A stretch of DNA of 46,344 nt from a virus: positions 1 through 46,344 of IMG/VR virus record IMGVR_UViG_3300035019_000001. One strand, 5' to 3'. Positions 33,323 to 43,164 of the stretch are shown piece by piece (the stretch's first letter is position 1; each line of letters begins with the position of its first letter). A model generated the notes under the pieces. The model was not told the origin of the DNA, made no database searches, and saw only the letters and a list, made by a program, of their open reading frames with translations. The translations under genes were made by a program, and so were the position numbers.

Positions 33323-36133
33323 ATGACAACTGAATATCAAAACTACCTTTCCAAATTTCTTAAAGAGAGTTCATCAAAGCTTTGGAAGTCTCCCACATAT
33401 GTAGTCACAACTGGAGATGATACTGAATATGTGAGCAGGACTAATCAGAAGAATAAAATGATTATTTCTCAAACAGCTTTTTCAGAAGACCCTAATGAAT
33501 GTGTAGTTCTAGAACATCCAACTTTAGGGTTAGGAGTTCTACCTACTTGGGACACTAAATGTATATTGTCCAGTATTTTAGAGTTTGAAGAAGTAAGTCC
33601 AGTTAAAGTTCCAGACGGCTATCTAATTTGGGAAAAGATAATCTTTTTCGCGCCAGCAGATGTTCTAGCAGGTTCTTTTAACGATCCAGCTATCACAAGC
33701 TTTATTCAAAAGAATTGTATTCAGGATACTAGATTTAGAATTGAGACAAAGGATAAGAATCACCCAGACCTATTACAGCTACCCATATACTTAGACACCC
33801 CTAAAGGAATTCTAAAGTTAGTCCTGAAGGTTATTGACCTATCTAAGCTAGGTGGGAGGGGGCTAGAAGACACGGTAAAAATGTTTGGTGGCAAGATGAG
33901 TGATAAAGGGTTAATGGATCAATACAAGACCAATATGTTATACCCTTACACAGAACCTAACCTTCAGAAAGATTTCGTTAAGTACTCTAAATCAGATGCT
34001 TGCATCTTACATTGGTTAAGGAAAAAGAATGAATTTAGAAAGAATAAACTTTTTCAGATTCAAAACCTAACACCACCTCAAAATGAGATATTAACCGTGG
34101 GTTCTCTAGTAGCTATACTGTTGGAAAAATACTTAGAAAATTATATTGGGGAATTTAAGGCTTACGAATTCTTTACTTCCACTCAGTTTGGTAAAACCCG
34201 TAAGTTTACATTAAGAGATTTACTAGAGAAGTCAACGGTAGCTTACTTTGCTCAACAAAAAGAGTCTAATAAGTCCGTAGCAAGCTTGGTGCAAGGTGGT
34301 CGGGCCAAGAATGAAAGACCGACAGACTTTTATTTTGAAGGGGCTATAGCCGATGCAGATATGTGTGGAGCTTATGTTGAGGTTCAGAAAAAGTTAGAAT
34401 ACGCTGTTGGTTTACCCGTAAGTTGGGGTAAGCATGAATCTGATAAGAGAGTAGTTACTTTAGGTCAATTCTTAAAGAAAGAATCACAAGACTTTGAGAA
34501 CAGACAATGGGCTATTACCGTATCAGGTGATTTAAGCTTCAATCAAACGTTGATCCCTTCAAAAGTAACAGACAGTATTAAGATTAATGAGAATTATTCA
34601 GAAGATAATCCTAAGATTAATGCTGACTTTAGGCTTTATACCCGTCAGATTATCAACGGCATTGTAACCTCAGATGTTTTAGAAGCTCTTAACAACGTTT
34701 GCTCAAGCAAGGAACTATCTGAAATCCTATCTTTAGAAGTGGTAAGTGCAGTTTGGCATCCTAAATCTAAAAAGTGTACAACTCCTGAAGAATGGTTTGA
34801 AAAAACAAAAGCTCATACTGATAAAACAGGCAATAGATTAGAAGTAAAGATCGTAAAAGGTAGACAAGTAACCATAGACAACCGTTCAACTTATTGGTTA
34901 GCTGTACCGCTAAATAGCTTTATCAAACCGTATTCAGATATTAGAGGACATCTAAAAAGAAAAATGAGGAGCTTTGAGAAAGGTTCTGATAAATTTCTAC
35001 TCTTTGACTCTAAGCAGAATCAAATGAAGCTGATCCCCAATACAGCTTACGGAGTTATTGCAAGCCCTTATTTCCCTGTAGGTAGTGCCGTCTTAGCAAA
35101 TGTCATCACAGCAGCAGTTAGAACGGCTCTATGGTGTACTCAAGCAGCAGTAGGGGGTTTCCTATCTATTACAGACGGAACCCCTTATGACTTAAATTCA
35201 GTTAGAGATTGGAAAGACCACAAACCTTCTATGAACACCATCAGCTTATGGAGAAATCAAAGTAGATTAAACAGAACGGCAACCCGCTACTTAAATACTA
35301 AATCTTTAGGTACAGATGCTAAATGGCTAGTAACTGAAGGTAGAAGCAATGGGGATGATAGATACACAATATTAACTGACGGCAATGTGACTATAGAGTG
35401 TAAAGAAGGTGAGTGGACTTACCTAGATGAAAAACTAAAGGAGCATGTTCAACACTTTTTTAGAAATGGTGAGCCGATTAGCATTTTAGACAGCTTGACT
35501 TTTGAACATAAGGACGTTTATGTAAAGGCAATCACTCATTCTCAAACTAATTATCAATTCCATCACGTTTCTGGAGATAAAAAAACAAAAGTTAGAGGGC
35601 AGAAGTTAAAAAACACACCATATAACAACGATACTGAAGCTTCTAACATGTTTCCTTTATTCAATGATCTAGAAAATAACCCTTCTGAAATCATAGCACA
35701 GCCACCCCAAACCATTAGCCAACTTTTAAAGTGCAATTTAGCTAATGAAATGCTAAATAACCTTTCAGATAATGTAGTTAAAACAAATAATCTAGAAGCA
35801 GGGGACAGTTTAGAGAAGAAAAGTCAGATTACCATCATCAGTTTATCCATGTTTCATTGGCAAAGTGATAAACAGTTTCAATCGTGGAGTAAAACTAATG
35901 ATAAATTGAAAAAAGAATCTAATTGGGGTATTGAACAGTACTTTCAGAATGAAGATGGAACAATTAATTATCAATTAGCAGTATCAACTATTCAGGAAAA
36001 GATTGATGACGGTGAATCATGGATCTGTAAGTACTCTAATAAGAACCCTAAAGAAAAGGTTTTATCTTTACATCCGTTTCATTCAGATTACAAAAAGTTG
36101 GATAATTTAGTTGAAGAGGAAGTAGAAAACTAA
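33323..36133 (+). CDS. Divergent family-B DNA polymerase
   Basis: 936 residues. The 3'-5' exonuclease part has the Exo III motif YSKSD (221-225). The polymerase part has VQGGRAKNE before motif A, motif A DADMCGAY (344-351), motif B K569 with NTAYG (573-577) and motif C as SITDGTPYD (615-623). In usual PolB motif C reads YGDTDS; here the first Asp is Ile and only TDG remains. The large C-terminal part (630-936) is unknown. It is probably the replicative polymerase of the phage. No primase or terminal protein was seen. Confidence 0.68.
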   Translation: MTTEYQNYLSKFLKESSSKLWKSPTYVVTTGDDTEYVSRTNQKNKMIISQTAFSEDPNECVVLEHPTLGLGVLPTWDTKCILSSILEFEEVSPVKVPDGYLIWEKIIFFAPADVLAGSFNDPAITSFIQKNCIQDTRFRIETKDKNHPDLLQLPIYLDTPKGILKLVLKVIDLSKLGGRGLEDTVKMFGGKMSDKGLMDQYKTNMLYPYTEPNLQKDFVKYSKSDACILHWLRKKNEFRKNKLFQIQNLTPPQNEILTVGSLVAILLEKYLENYIGEFKAYEFFTSTQFGKTRKFTLRDLLEKSTVAYFAQQKESNKSVASLVQGGRAKNERPTDFYFEGAIADADMCGAYVEVQKKLEYAVGLPVSWGKHESDKRVVTLGQFLKKESQDFENRQWAITVSGDLSFNQTLIPSKVTDSIKINENYSEDNPKINADFRLYTRQIINGIVTSDVLEALNNVCSSKELSEILSLEVVSAVWHPKSKKCTTPEEWFEKTKAHTDKTGNRLEVKIVKGRQVTIDNRSTYWLAVPLNSFIKPYSDIRGHLKRKMRSFEKGSDKFLLFDSKQNQMKLIPNTAYGVIASPYFPVGSAVLANVITAAVRTALWCTQAAVGGFLSITDGTPYDLNSVRDWKDHKPSMNTISLWRNQSRLNRTATRYLNTKSLGTDAKWLVTEGRSNGDDRYTILTDGNVTIECKEGEWTYLDEKLKEHVQHFFRNGEPISILDSLTFEHKDVYVKAITHSQTNYQFHHVSGDKKTKVRGQKLKNTPYNNDTEASNMFPLFNDLENNPSEIIAQPPQTISQLLKCNLANEMLNNLSDNVVKTNNLEAGDSLEKKSQITIISLSMFHWQSDKQFQSWSKTNDKLKKESNWGIEQYFQNEDGTINYQLAVSTIQEKIDDGESWICKYSNKNPKEKVLSLHPFHSDYKKLDNLVEEEVEN

Positions 36134-36153
36134 AGTATTTTTAACCATATTAC

Positions 36154-36177
36154 AGAGTCGGAAACGGCTCTTTTTTA
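36154..36177 (+). terminator. Terminator after the polymerase gene
   Basis: AGAGTCG/CGGCTCT stem with a GAAA loop and six T. Confidence 0.85.
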
Positions 36178-36670
36178 TTGTCAAAATAGTGGTTATGGGG
36201 GGGGGCTTTTTTAAAAAAGTAGGGGGGCATAACCACAAAAAATCCTTTAATAATCAGGGTTTCAGGAGTTCATTTTACTAACTGGGGGAGTGCCCCCGAC
36301 ATGGCGACTTAGCCATGTCATAATCTTGGTTTGGGCCGAACGTGAGTGAGGTGCAAACATTAAAGAATTAATGAAAGAGGCTCCTTAAAAAAGAATAAAC
36401 TTGAAGGTGGAGGCTATTAAATTTATTAAGAAGAGGCGCTATGATTTTGAATAGAGTGCTTAATGTTTTCTAATTTGTCTCTATTAGCTCCTTCAAGCTT
36501 GACTGAACTAAGATTGAACTAATCCCCTATCATTTAAACATTAGTTTCCTTCTAAACTGATTCTCAGAGGGCTAAACTTTTGAATATTAGAAGTTCTGCT
36601 TTAATGTTCGGGGGAGCAGGACATACTATTTCATCTAACATGAAAATTTTTACAGTTATTAAACTAAACC
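36178..36670. other. Palindrome-rich noncoding stretch, candidate origin
   Basis: About 490 bases without a gene. At 36189-36236 GTGGTTATG and CATAACCAC frame a 9-G run, CTTTTTTAAAAAAG and a 6-G run. At 36284-36297 GGGGG/CCCCC form a hairpin, and at 36298-36319 GACATGGC/GCCATGTC form another. The rest, 36320-36670, shows nothing further. Such clusters are typical of replication origins or of a mobile inverted repeat; which one is not decided. Confidence 0.5.
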
Positions 36671-38428
36671 TTAAACAGTAAGGCTATCATCAACAAATGA
36701 ATGGATTAGTGAATTAGATGAGCTTGGAAAACTTTTAATTACTGATAATGCTTTTGACTCCAGATCTTTTGCTTCATCAAATCGTTTAATTAGCTCATTA
36801 ATAATGCGGGGATCTGTAGTGAAGAGTCCTGCTTCACGCTCTTTGGAACTGTCACCTGATGTTAGAAAATTATGGCTCCCAACAACGGCAAACTTGCGAT
36901 CACAGACTATATATTTTTCATGAGTTCCGATAATTTTAAGTTTAAGGTAGTCACCCTCTAAATCTCTCAGATAATCAATAGCATCGTATAAGTTAGAATG
37001 TTTTTTGAGCCTTTGCCATAGCTCTCCTACTCCATACCGAACTGAGTTCTTGCTAATATCGTTTAAATGGCCCCACCCAATATTGATATTAATTTCTTTC
37101 TTCAATTTAGCTTCAATCTTCTCTTCTATAGTGCTGTCAATAGAGTATGTTGCAAGCCAAGGACAAACCATAATCAACCGCTCCCCAACTTCATCAAGAG
37201 CTTTCTCCAAATATTTCCGACTTTCAGAGCGATCGCACACCAATTTATACTCGTAATTAGGTTGAATATTTTTGAGCATCTGGTTTACAGCACTCAGATG
37301 AGTTTCCAGACTTTCATCCACCTGCCCTTGAAATCGTTCAGAAAACTCTTTCAAAAGGCTTTCAAAATCAGTTGAATTATCTTTACTTGAAGCTAAAATT
37401 TCTAGCTGATTCTGCATTTGTTCAAGCGGTCGAGTCTCATCATGAAGATCCTGATAGCTATGATCTAGGTCTGTCAAATGCTCCTCTAACTGCTTAACGT
37501 GCCCCCTCAGAGTATCTAACTGTTTTTGAACATTCAATTTTGGGCGGTTTTCAACTTTGTTAGCCAAAGCAACGACCTGCTCTTTCACAGCAGACAACTC
37601 ATCTAGGGAGATTGCTGACTGTTGCCACAATAAAAACTCATCTTTAGTAAGGGAAGTTTGAAGTTTGTTCTTTAAGGAAATTACTACCCTGTCAATCTCC
37701 TCAATCTTCCTCTGAATGGTTACTACTTCTGAAGCTACAACCTTCTTCTGCCATGAAGCAAAATCTTTTATAGTCAAATAATCCTGAAGTTGATGCTCCA
37801 GACTAGCAATATTCTCAACCTGCTCACTTGTAACACTCTCCTTTTGAGATTCCACAAGTTGTTGTAGAGATTGCACTTGAGTTCTCAATGTATCAATGTC
37901 TTGCTGAACTGGCACTGGATTAAAAGGAGTTGGAGTAGGGAGAGGCTGCTGAACTTGAGTAACCTTTTCAAAGAGACTAGCTAGGTCGAGAGAATGCATA
38001 ACGCCAAGACCCTCTGAAAGGCGTTCGATTTTTCTCTCAACTTCAGTTAAATCTGATGGAGTAGGAGGAAGTTTATTAATGTGATCGCTGACGTGAGAGA
38101 GCTTGTGCTGTAGCTGCCCTATTTGCTCCTGAATACTTGCTGCATCTGAGAGCTTCAGATACACGTCAGGGATAAGGGTGCTTTGTTCAATAGCTGTAAT
38201 CCTTTGAGTAACCTGCTCTTGAACTTGACGAGTACTAACTGCAATGTGGCGAGCAGTTGCTTCTTCCATACGATGACGGTTCTTCTGACTCAACCATATA
38301 AATACTGCTAGGAGAGGTACACAAAGCACCTGTTGGTATAGTAATCCTGCAAATGCTCCTGCTAATGAACCATACTCTGCAACTTCAAACCAACGTAGAT
38401 ATTTTCGATTTGAGTTAGAGAGGGTCAT
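36671..38428 (-). CDS. Membrane-anchored coiled-coil protein with PLD-type nuclease domain
   Basis: 585 residues. Residues 18-45 have a hydrophobic segment (GSLAGAFAGLLYQQVLCVPLL). About 50-385 are long coiled coils. From about 395 a PLD-like domain follows: a first strand-helix with CPWLATYS, and HEKYIVCD at 503-510, an HxKxxxxD motif, then VGSHNFLTSGD. Only one HKD motif is present, so a dimer would be needed for a full site. Such anchored coiled-coil PLD proteins may act in defence or membrane remodelling; the nuclease role is an inference. Confidence 0.75.
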   Translation of the reverse strand: MTLSNSNRKYLRWFEVAEYGSLAGAFAGLLYQQVLCVPLLAVFIWLSQKNRHRMEEATARHIAVSTRQVQEQVTQRITAIEQSTLIPDVYLKLSDAASIQEQIGQLQHKLSHVSDHINKLPPTPSDLTEVERKIERLSEGLGVMHSLDLASLFEKVTQVQQPLPTPTPFNPVPVQQDIDTLRTQVQSLQQLVESQKESVTSEQVENIASLEHQLQDYLTIKDFASWQKKVVASEVVTIQRKIEEIDRVVISLKNKLQTSLTKDEFLLWQQSAISLDELSAVKEQVVALANKVENRPKLNVQKQLDTLRGHVKQLEEHLTDLDHSYQDLHDETRPLEQMQNQLEILASSKDNSTDFESLLKEFSERFQGQVDESLETHLSAVNQMLKNIQPNYEYKLVCDRSESRKYLEKALDEVGERLIMVCPWLATYSIDSTIEEKIEAKLKKEININIGWGHLNDISKNSVRYGVGELWQRLKKHSNLYDAIDYLRDLEGDYLKLKIIGTHEKYIVCDRKFAVVGSHNFLTSGDSSKEREAGLFTTDPRIINELIKRFDEAKDLESKALSVIKSFPSSSNSLIHSFVDDSLTV

Positions 38429-38623
38429 AGGTGTTACTTCCGTTAGTATCAGTTGAAGCTTCTCTATTAGATTGAAGCATCCTAAGTTCTAACGTTGCCT
38501 TGCCTTTATTATCAAGTCGGAAATTTACTAAAAAAATAGTTTATTCAAGAAACGCATACAGAAAATTCACTTAAGATTAGTACAAAATTATTAATTCCTC
38601 ACTTATCAATACATATGAACTAA

Positions 38624-38666
38624 AACAATAAAGTCCTCTAGCATCAATCTAGAGGACTTTATTGTT
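38624..38666. terminator. 18-bp perfect terminator hairpin
   Basis: AACAATAAAGTCCTCTAG and its inverse with a 7-base loop; T-rich ends on both sides. It lies after the secreted protein gene (minus) and also upstream of the PLD gene. Confidence 0.85.
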
Positions 38667-38696
38667 TTCTGAATGGAGTCGAGTTAGAAGAAAGGT

Positions 38697-39317
38697 TCAA
38701 TTTCTACTACTTGCAATAAGTGCTTTAGTGGTCTGGACAGCTTTAACCGCTTCAACAGAACTAGGGCGGATTGCTAGAGCTTTTTTGAACCAATTAAGGG
38801 CAGTTTGATACTGGTACTGACTCAAGGCTTCATTCCCCCAGTCCATATACATGAGATATAGATCAACATTTCCTTCTGGAGTATATGCAAGTCCCATCCC
38901 CTCATCATCAGGACTAGCATATGCTTGCTTGTCTTTTGGATGTACTTTTTTAATTGGATTAATATTGTCTGGATAGGGATAGGAGTTGAGATCTGGAGTA
39001 TTCAAAGGTGAAGTTAAGTTTGAACTACCTGACGTAGAGCGCAACCTTCCGGTAGAGAATGAGCCGCTATTAGAACCAAATTGAAACCTGCCATTAGGAT
39101 TAGAGCGTGTATGGGAACGAACATAAGTTCCATCTTTTCTGGTATAACCTCTAACACTTACGCGACCTCCTCCACTTTGCCCACTATAACTACTAGAACC
39201 TCCTCGTCCTCCACCCGCTCCCCCTCTTGCCCAAGCATCACTAGAAGCAAATGAGAGTGACCCTACTGTAATTGCAGTAGTAAAGAGAATTGAAACTATC
39301 TTTTTCAGGCTAAACAT
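38697..39317 (-). CDS. Exported Gly-rich protein with TPR end
   Basis: 206 residues. Signal peptide MFSLKKIVSILFTTAITVG with ASSDAWA cleavage region, then a Gly/Ser-rich part with GYTRKDGTYVRSHTRSNP, a motif common in secreted bacterial proteins, and a C-terminal TPR-like helix pair (ALSQYQYQTALNWFKKALAI). It resembles host rather than phage proteins. Role unknown. Confidence 0.7.
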   Translation of the reverse strand: MFSLKKIVSILFTTAITVGSLSFASSDAWARGGAGGGRGGSSSYSGQSGGGRVSVRGYTRKDGTYVRSHTRSNPNGRFQFGSNSGSFSTGRLRSTSGSSNLTSPLNTPDLNSYPYPDNINPIKKVHPKDKQAYASPDDEGMGLAYTPEGNVDLYLMYMDWGNEALSQYQYQTALNWFKKALAIRPSSVEAVKAVQTTKALIASSRN

Positions 39318-39602
39318 TTTAGGCTAGACAAGTACTTCAAAATGAGTTCAAGTCTTTTCTATCCTTTAATCTCTATGACTGTCCTCGGTGTAAATACAAA
39401 ATAGCTAAAAGGGTTAACCAAATTATCTAATGAAGCATTTCTTTAGATAATTTTCAGAGATAACTCTAATCTTCAATAAGTTCATACTTAGCTCTTTGAT
39501 GTTTAAAGATATTGTGAATATCTCTGTTTCTGAGTTAATAATCAAACAAAAAATGTGAATTAACCGATAATCACAACTAAACGCAAATGTAAAGTTAAAT
39601 TG

Positions 39603-40391
39603 CTAATTGCGTTCTAGTTTAGGCAGACCAGCCATTGTAATTAGCTTTAGAGAATGAGCCTCCTCAGGATCATAGTCATATTCGGCTTTTCTGCGAATTA
39701 GAATTTTAACTGCTTCACGCATCCAATTCTCTTCAGCTTCAGATAAAGCTACAAAATCATTATTGTGCTTACGGGCATCAAACTGTGATCCCTTAGTAGT
39801 AGTAAAGTCGCCCAACTTATCTAGGACTTCCCAATCAATTCTGTATTCATCTGCTGCCCTTTTTCTTTTACCCTTAGAGACTAGTGATTCTATTACAGTC
39901 AGACAGAAGTAAGCCATTGATTGAAGGGGCTCCTTACCCTCAAGATGCTGCTGATACCTAAACCACATGACCTCTACATCTGGTGAAAGTTTAAATCTGG
40001 TTGGTGGCTCAGGGTATTGTCCACGAGTGACATGTAATGTTGCTGACATTGCAGAAGTAGCAGAAATAGCTGTAGATACTGCTATTACCTGAGGTGTGCC
40101 TGGAGGAGGAGGATCTCGATCAATGACTGATGCTTCTTCAAAAATAAATTGAAGTTCTCCAATTTCGAACCTCAGTGCATTATCCAACTCCCAGGCTCTC
40201 AAGACTTCCTCTACTTTAGATCTAGCCTTACTTTCTGATGAAAAATGCTGCTGCATGGTTGCCATCAGCACTCCATTAGCTAGGTGCAGAGAGAACAGAT
40301 CATACTCACGCTCTAGAGCAGGGGCGTTGTACGAAACACTTGCATCAGTTTCAAGATGATACTTCAGCCAAACTACATGAGGATCACGCAT
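39603..40391 (-). CDS. Unknown protein of the accessory block
   Basis: 262 residues, not recognised with confidence. A helical N-terminal half is followed by an Ala/Ser-rich stretch (about 102-120, AVSTAISATSAMSATLHV). The C-terminal helices (MAYFCLTVIESLVSKGKRKR, NWMREAVKILIRRKAEYDY) recall HEPN-like helical bundles, but no RxxxxH motif is seen. A hairpin AGATATT/AATATCT lies downstream at 39509-39525 and may terminate it. Confidence 0.5.
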   Translation of the reverse strand: MRDPHVVWLKYHLETDASVSYNAPALEREYDLFSLHLANGVLMATMQQHFSSESKARSKVEEVLRAWELDNALRFEIGELQFIFEEASVIDRDPPPPGTPQVIAVSTAISATSAMSATLHVTRGQYPEPPTRFKLSPDVEVMWFRYQQHLEGKEPLQSMAYFCLTVIESLVSKGKRKRAADEYRIDWEVLDKLGDFTTTKGSQFDARKHNNDFVALSEAEENWMREAVKILIRRKAEYDYDPEEAHSLKLITMAGLPKLERN

Positions 40392-41092
40392 TCTATTTAA
40401 GGTAAAGAGGCTATCGATCCTATCCCACTACCCATTAGCTGTCTCGAATCAACTTAAAGTCATAAATTATCTATACAGATAAAATTAAGGTGAAGGGTAT
40501 TGATGCTGTCTTAAGCCTATTGCAGTCCTTTAAATTCCCTTCTTTTGTATGCTTCAGCCTGCTTTGAGCTTATTGATAAGAGATCTGTATAGATCTACAT
40601 CAGTAATGGAGTACTACCACGTTGCGTTTAAGTATAACTACTCACCTTAAATTTGGGCTAGAAGGTGCTTGAAATCGATTATAGGTGTAAAATGACCTTC
40701 TATAGATTTAGACGCGATCCTCATCTATAAGAAAGATCGATAGGATGCCTTAGAGTTGTCATCGCCTTGCAGGGTGCGAGTTTAGGAAGCTTTTTTAGAT
40801 GAGCATAGGCGCTTAAACTGCCTTCTGTATTAGCTTTGAGCCTTTCTGTAAGATATGACGTATATGGTGTTTAAAGTTGCTTATATATATGACGTAACAC
40901 CATTTGTAGCGGTATCCTGAAAAATTTCCTTTGCCATATATCGAAACAGCGTGTACATTTCTCTTAGGTTGGTGAGCTTGAGCTTCACAAACCTAACCTG
41001 CTTCAAATCAGGTCTGGGTTTTATTCCAGAAATGGAAAATCTCCCAACTTCATTTGAGGTAGGGAGACTGAAAAAATTCGTAGGTCAATGAT
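40392..41092. other. 700-base noncoding region with structured DNA
   Basis: No gene seen. It contains TAGAAGGT/ACCTTCTA (about 40659-40701), ATGGTGTT/AACACCAT around two ATATGACGTA copies (about 40853-40915), and the hairpin series at 40966-41068. It separates the minus-strand genes from the plus-strand defence-like genes, so promoters of both directions must be here. Confidence 0.5.
40966..41068 (+). ncRNA. Candidate structured leader of four hairpins
   Basis: Consecutive stems: TAGGTT-GTGA-GCT with its inverse (40966-40996), ACCTG/CAGGT (about 40998-41014), CTGG/CCAG (about 41016-41030) and TCTCCC/GGGAGA (about 41040-41067). The 41093 gene starts 25 bases later. No known riboswitch was recognised. 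Confidence 0.4.
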
Positions 41093-41317
41093 ATGACACC
41101 TAAGCAGTTCTTGCAAACTTTCTCAAAAGAGAAAGCTAAGTCTCATAACAAGCTCAAAGCAAACTCTACTGGTTGGGCCATCTTAGCCTGTGGAGTTGTT
41201 GTTGTAGCTTGTGTCTCTTTTGCCGTTCACGAGAAGTATGAATCTGTGAGGGTCACTGTTGATTCTCCAATTGCAACTTTTGAAATTGAGCTTGATAAAG
41301 AAGGGGGTGAGTTCTAA
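41093..41317 (+). CDS. Small single-span membrane protein
   Basis: 74 residues. Basic N-terminus, one hydrophobic helix (about 27-45, GWAILACGVVVVACVSFAV), then an acidic periplasmic-type tail ending in ELDKEGGEF. It starts 25 bases after a series of hairpins. Function unknown. Confidence 0.55.
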   Translation: MTPKQFLQTFSKEKAKSHNKLKANSTGWAILACGVVVVACVSFAVHEKYESVRVTVDSPIATFEIELDKEGGEF

Positions 41318-41326
41318 CGGTTGAGT

Positions 41327-41365
41327 AATGAGAAACGCTTCTTATAATGGAAGGCGTTTCTCATT
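41327..41365. terminator. Strong hairpin after the small membrane protein
   Basis: AATGAGAAACGC/GCGTTTCTCATT 12-bp perfect stem, extended by CTTC/GAAG with a one-base bulge. The following T-run is short, so it may instead stabilise RNA. Confidence 0.55.
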
Positions 41366-41444
41366 GCTTTAGTACAAGAGTATTATTTTATAACTAGATA
41401 CTCAAGAGAACTTCAACCGATACTTGAGCGTTACATAGATCAAA

Positions 41445-42644
41445 ATGATTAGCAGACCATTTGACTCAATCGGTAAAGATGACATTGAGAGCTTGATTTC
41501 TAATAATATTCCTGAGAGTAGGACATTAGAGTACAAGGAAGCTTTGCCCGGAAATGCTGATGATGACAAGCGTGAGTTTTTAGCTGATGTTTCATCGTTT
41601 GCTAATGCTTCAGGAGGCACTCTGATTTATGGAGTTCGTGAGCAGAGAGATGGGAGCGGTAAAACAACTGGGTTTCCTGAATCGATTGTTGGTTTGGGTA
41701 ATATCAACATTGATGCTGAGAAGCTGCGATTAGAGAGCATCCTTCAAGCTGGTATTTCTCGTCGCATTATTGGGCTACAAATCAAAGCAATTGATGGTTT
41801 CTCCTCTGGAGAGGTGCTACTTATCCAGGTTCCGCCAAGTTGGAACTCACCTCATATGGTGACATTCAAGAATTGGTCACGGTTCTTCTCTCGAAACAGT
41901 GCAGGAAAGTATCAGTTAGATGTAGATGAATTACGTAATGCCTTTATTGCATCAGAGTCACTAGGAGAGCAGATTCGGCAATTCCGAGTTGATCGTGTTG
42001 CAAAGCTTATTGAAGGTGAAGGCCCAACTAAACTCTTGCCAGGTGCAAAATTTATGTTGCACCTTATTCCAGTTGCAACGTTTGGTTCATCAGAGCAAGT
42101 TGATGTTCGCGCTGTCTTTAGGGCAAATAATCTTTACTCTCCTGGAGAAGTTACGAGAAGGGATAGGCGATTTAATTTGGATGGTGTCCTAAGTTTTGTT
42201 GATAACTACACACGGGATAATGAGTCATATTCTTACGCTCAGCTCTTTCGCAATGGAGCGATTGAAGCTGCTTGCTCTCTTATGAAGGGGGATGATACGC
42301 ACGTAATTGAAAAAGATTATGAACTTAAGGTTCTTAAAAGTTTAGATAAGTACCTTCACTTACTGCAAGAGCTGTCAATTAATTCCCCGATCATCATTTC
42401 TCTTACCATGATTGGAGTAAAGGGCTACAAAGTAGGCCGCTCAATATTTGATGCTTCTCCTTACACAGCAAGGATAATTGATCGAGACGTACTAATCATT
42501 CCTGAAATCAGTTTAGAAGAGTATGGCGTTGTTCTAGAAAATGCTATGCGACCATCTTTTGATGCAGTTTGGCAAGCATCAGGGGGTGAAGGCAGTCCAA
42601 ATTATGACCAAGCAGGAAAGTGGATAGGTTCGCTAGATACTTAG
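41445..42644 (+). CDS. AlbA_2/Schlafen-like domain protein
   Basis: 399 residues. The N-terminal 170 residues show the AlbA_2 pattern: SRTLEYKEALPG, REFLADVSSFANASGGTLI, YGVRE, then SGEVLLIQVPPSWNSPH and RFFSRNSAGKYQLD. The C-terminal half is unrecognised. AlbA_2 proteins act as nucleic-acid-binding or putative RNase/ATP-binding modules and are common in defence islands. Defence is suggested by domain and company. Confidence 0.75.
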   Translation: MISRPFDSIGKDDIESLISNNIPESRTLEYKEALPGNADDDKREFLADVSSFANASGGTLIYGVREQRDGSGKTTGFPESIVGLGNINIDAEKLRLESILQAGISRRIIGLQIKAIDGFSSGEVLLIQVPPSWNSPHMVTFKNWSRFFSRNSAGKYQLDVDELRNAFIASESLGEQIRQFRVDRVAKLIEGEGPTKLLPGAKFMLHLIPVATFGSSEQVDVRAVFRANNLYSPGEVTRRDRRFNLDGVLSFVDNYTRDNESYSYAQLFRNGAIEAACSLMKGDDTHVIEKDYELKVLKSLDKYLHLLQELSINSPIIISLTMIGVKGYKVGRSIFDASPYTARIIDRDVLIIPEISLEEYGVVLENAMRPSFDAVWQASGGEGSPNYDQAGKWIGSLDT

Positions 42645-42724
42645 GGAGCCGTATTGTATTTGAAGATATTGTGAATGCTCTTTTTTTGATCCGCTACTTA
42701 AACTTTGAATTCAGAGGTTAAACC

Positions 42725-43120
42725 TTGACTAAATTTAACTCAAATGGAGAAACTCTCATTTTTAAGGAAATTCCCAACACACATGAGATAGAAGGGGTAA
42801 TGTTTGGGATCTTCAGGGAAGACGGGACTAAATTAGGTGAAACCTTTTGTAGGAATGACAAATTTAATGGGCTTGCTTGGTATCTGGATGATATATTCAT
42901 TGAGCCTGAATATCAGGGTAATAACTACGGTAGCCAGCTATTGGAAAAGACCTGTGAAGCTCTTTGGCAAAAGAAGAAGAAGCTGGATATTATCTTAGAA
43001 CGACCATCAAATGCGATCGCTCCTAATGGATTTGATAGGAAAGCTTGGTACGAAAGACATGGATTTACTCCTCATTCAAATCCAGAGATAACTTATATGT
43101 GGCGCGAACCACCAAGCTAG
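42725..43120 (+). CDS. GNAT-family N-acetyltransferase
   Basis: 131 residues. DDIFIEPEYQGNNYGSQLLE is motif A (Q-G-x-x-x-G-S) that binds acetyl-CoA, followed by a helix and AWYERHGFT, the motif B ending. The start is TTG at 42725; an ATG at 42800 would cut into the domain. Substrate unknown. Confidence 0.78.
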   Translation: MTKFNSNGETLIFKEIPNTHEIEGVMFGIFREDGTKLGETFCRNDKFNGLAWYLDDIFIEPEYQGNNYGSQLLEKTCEALWQKKKKLDIILERPSNAIAPNGFDRKAWYERHGFTPHSNPEITYMWREPPS

Positions 43121-43164
43121 AACTAAGTTTCTCAGTGAGTATAAATCCTCTTTTAGGCTGTCTA

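Noticed and set aside
40953-40958. TGTACA as a second CAST end
   Set aside because: No TTCGCANNTTAATGTCG repeats lie near it; chance hexamer.
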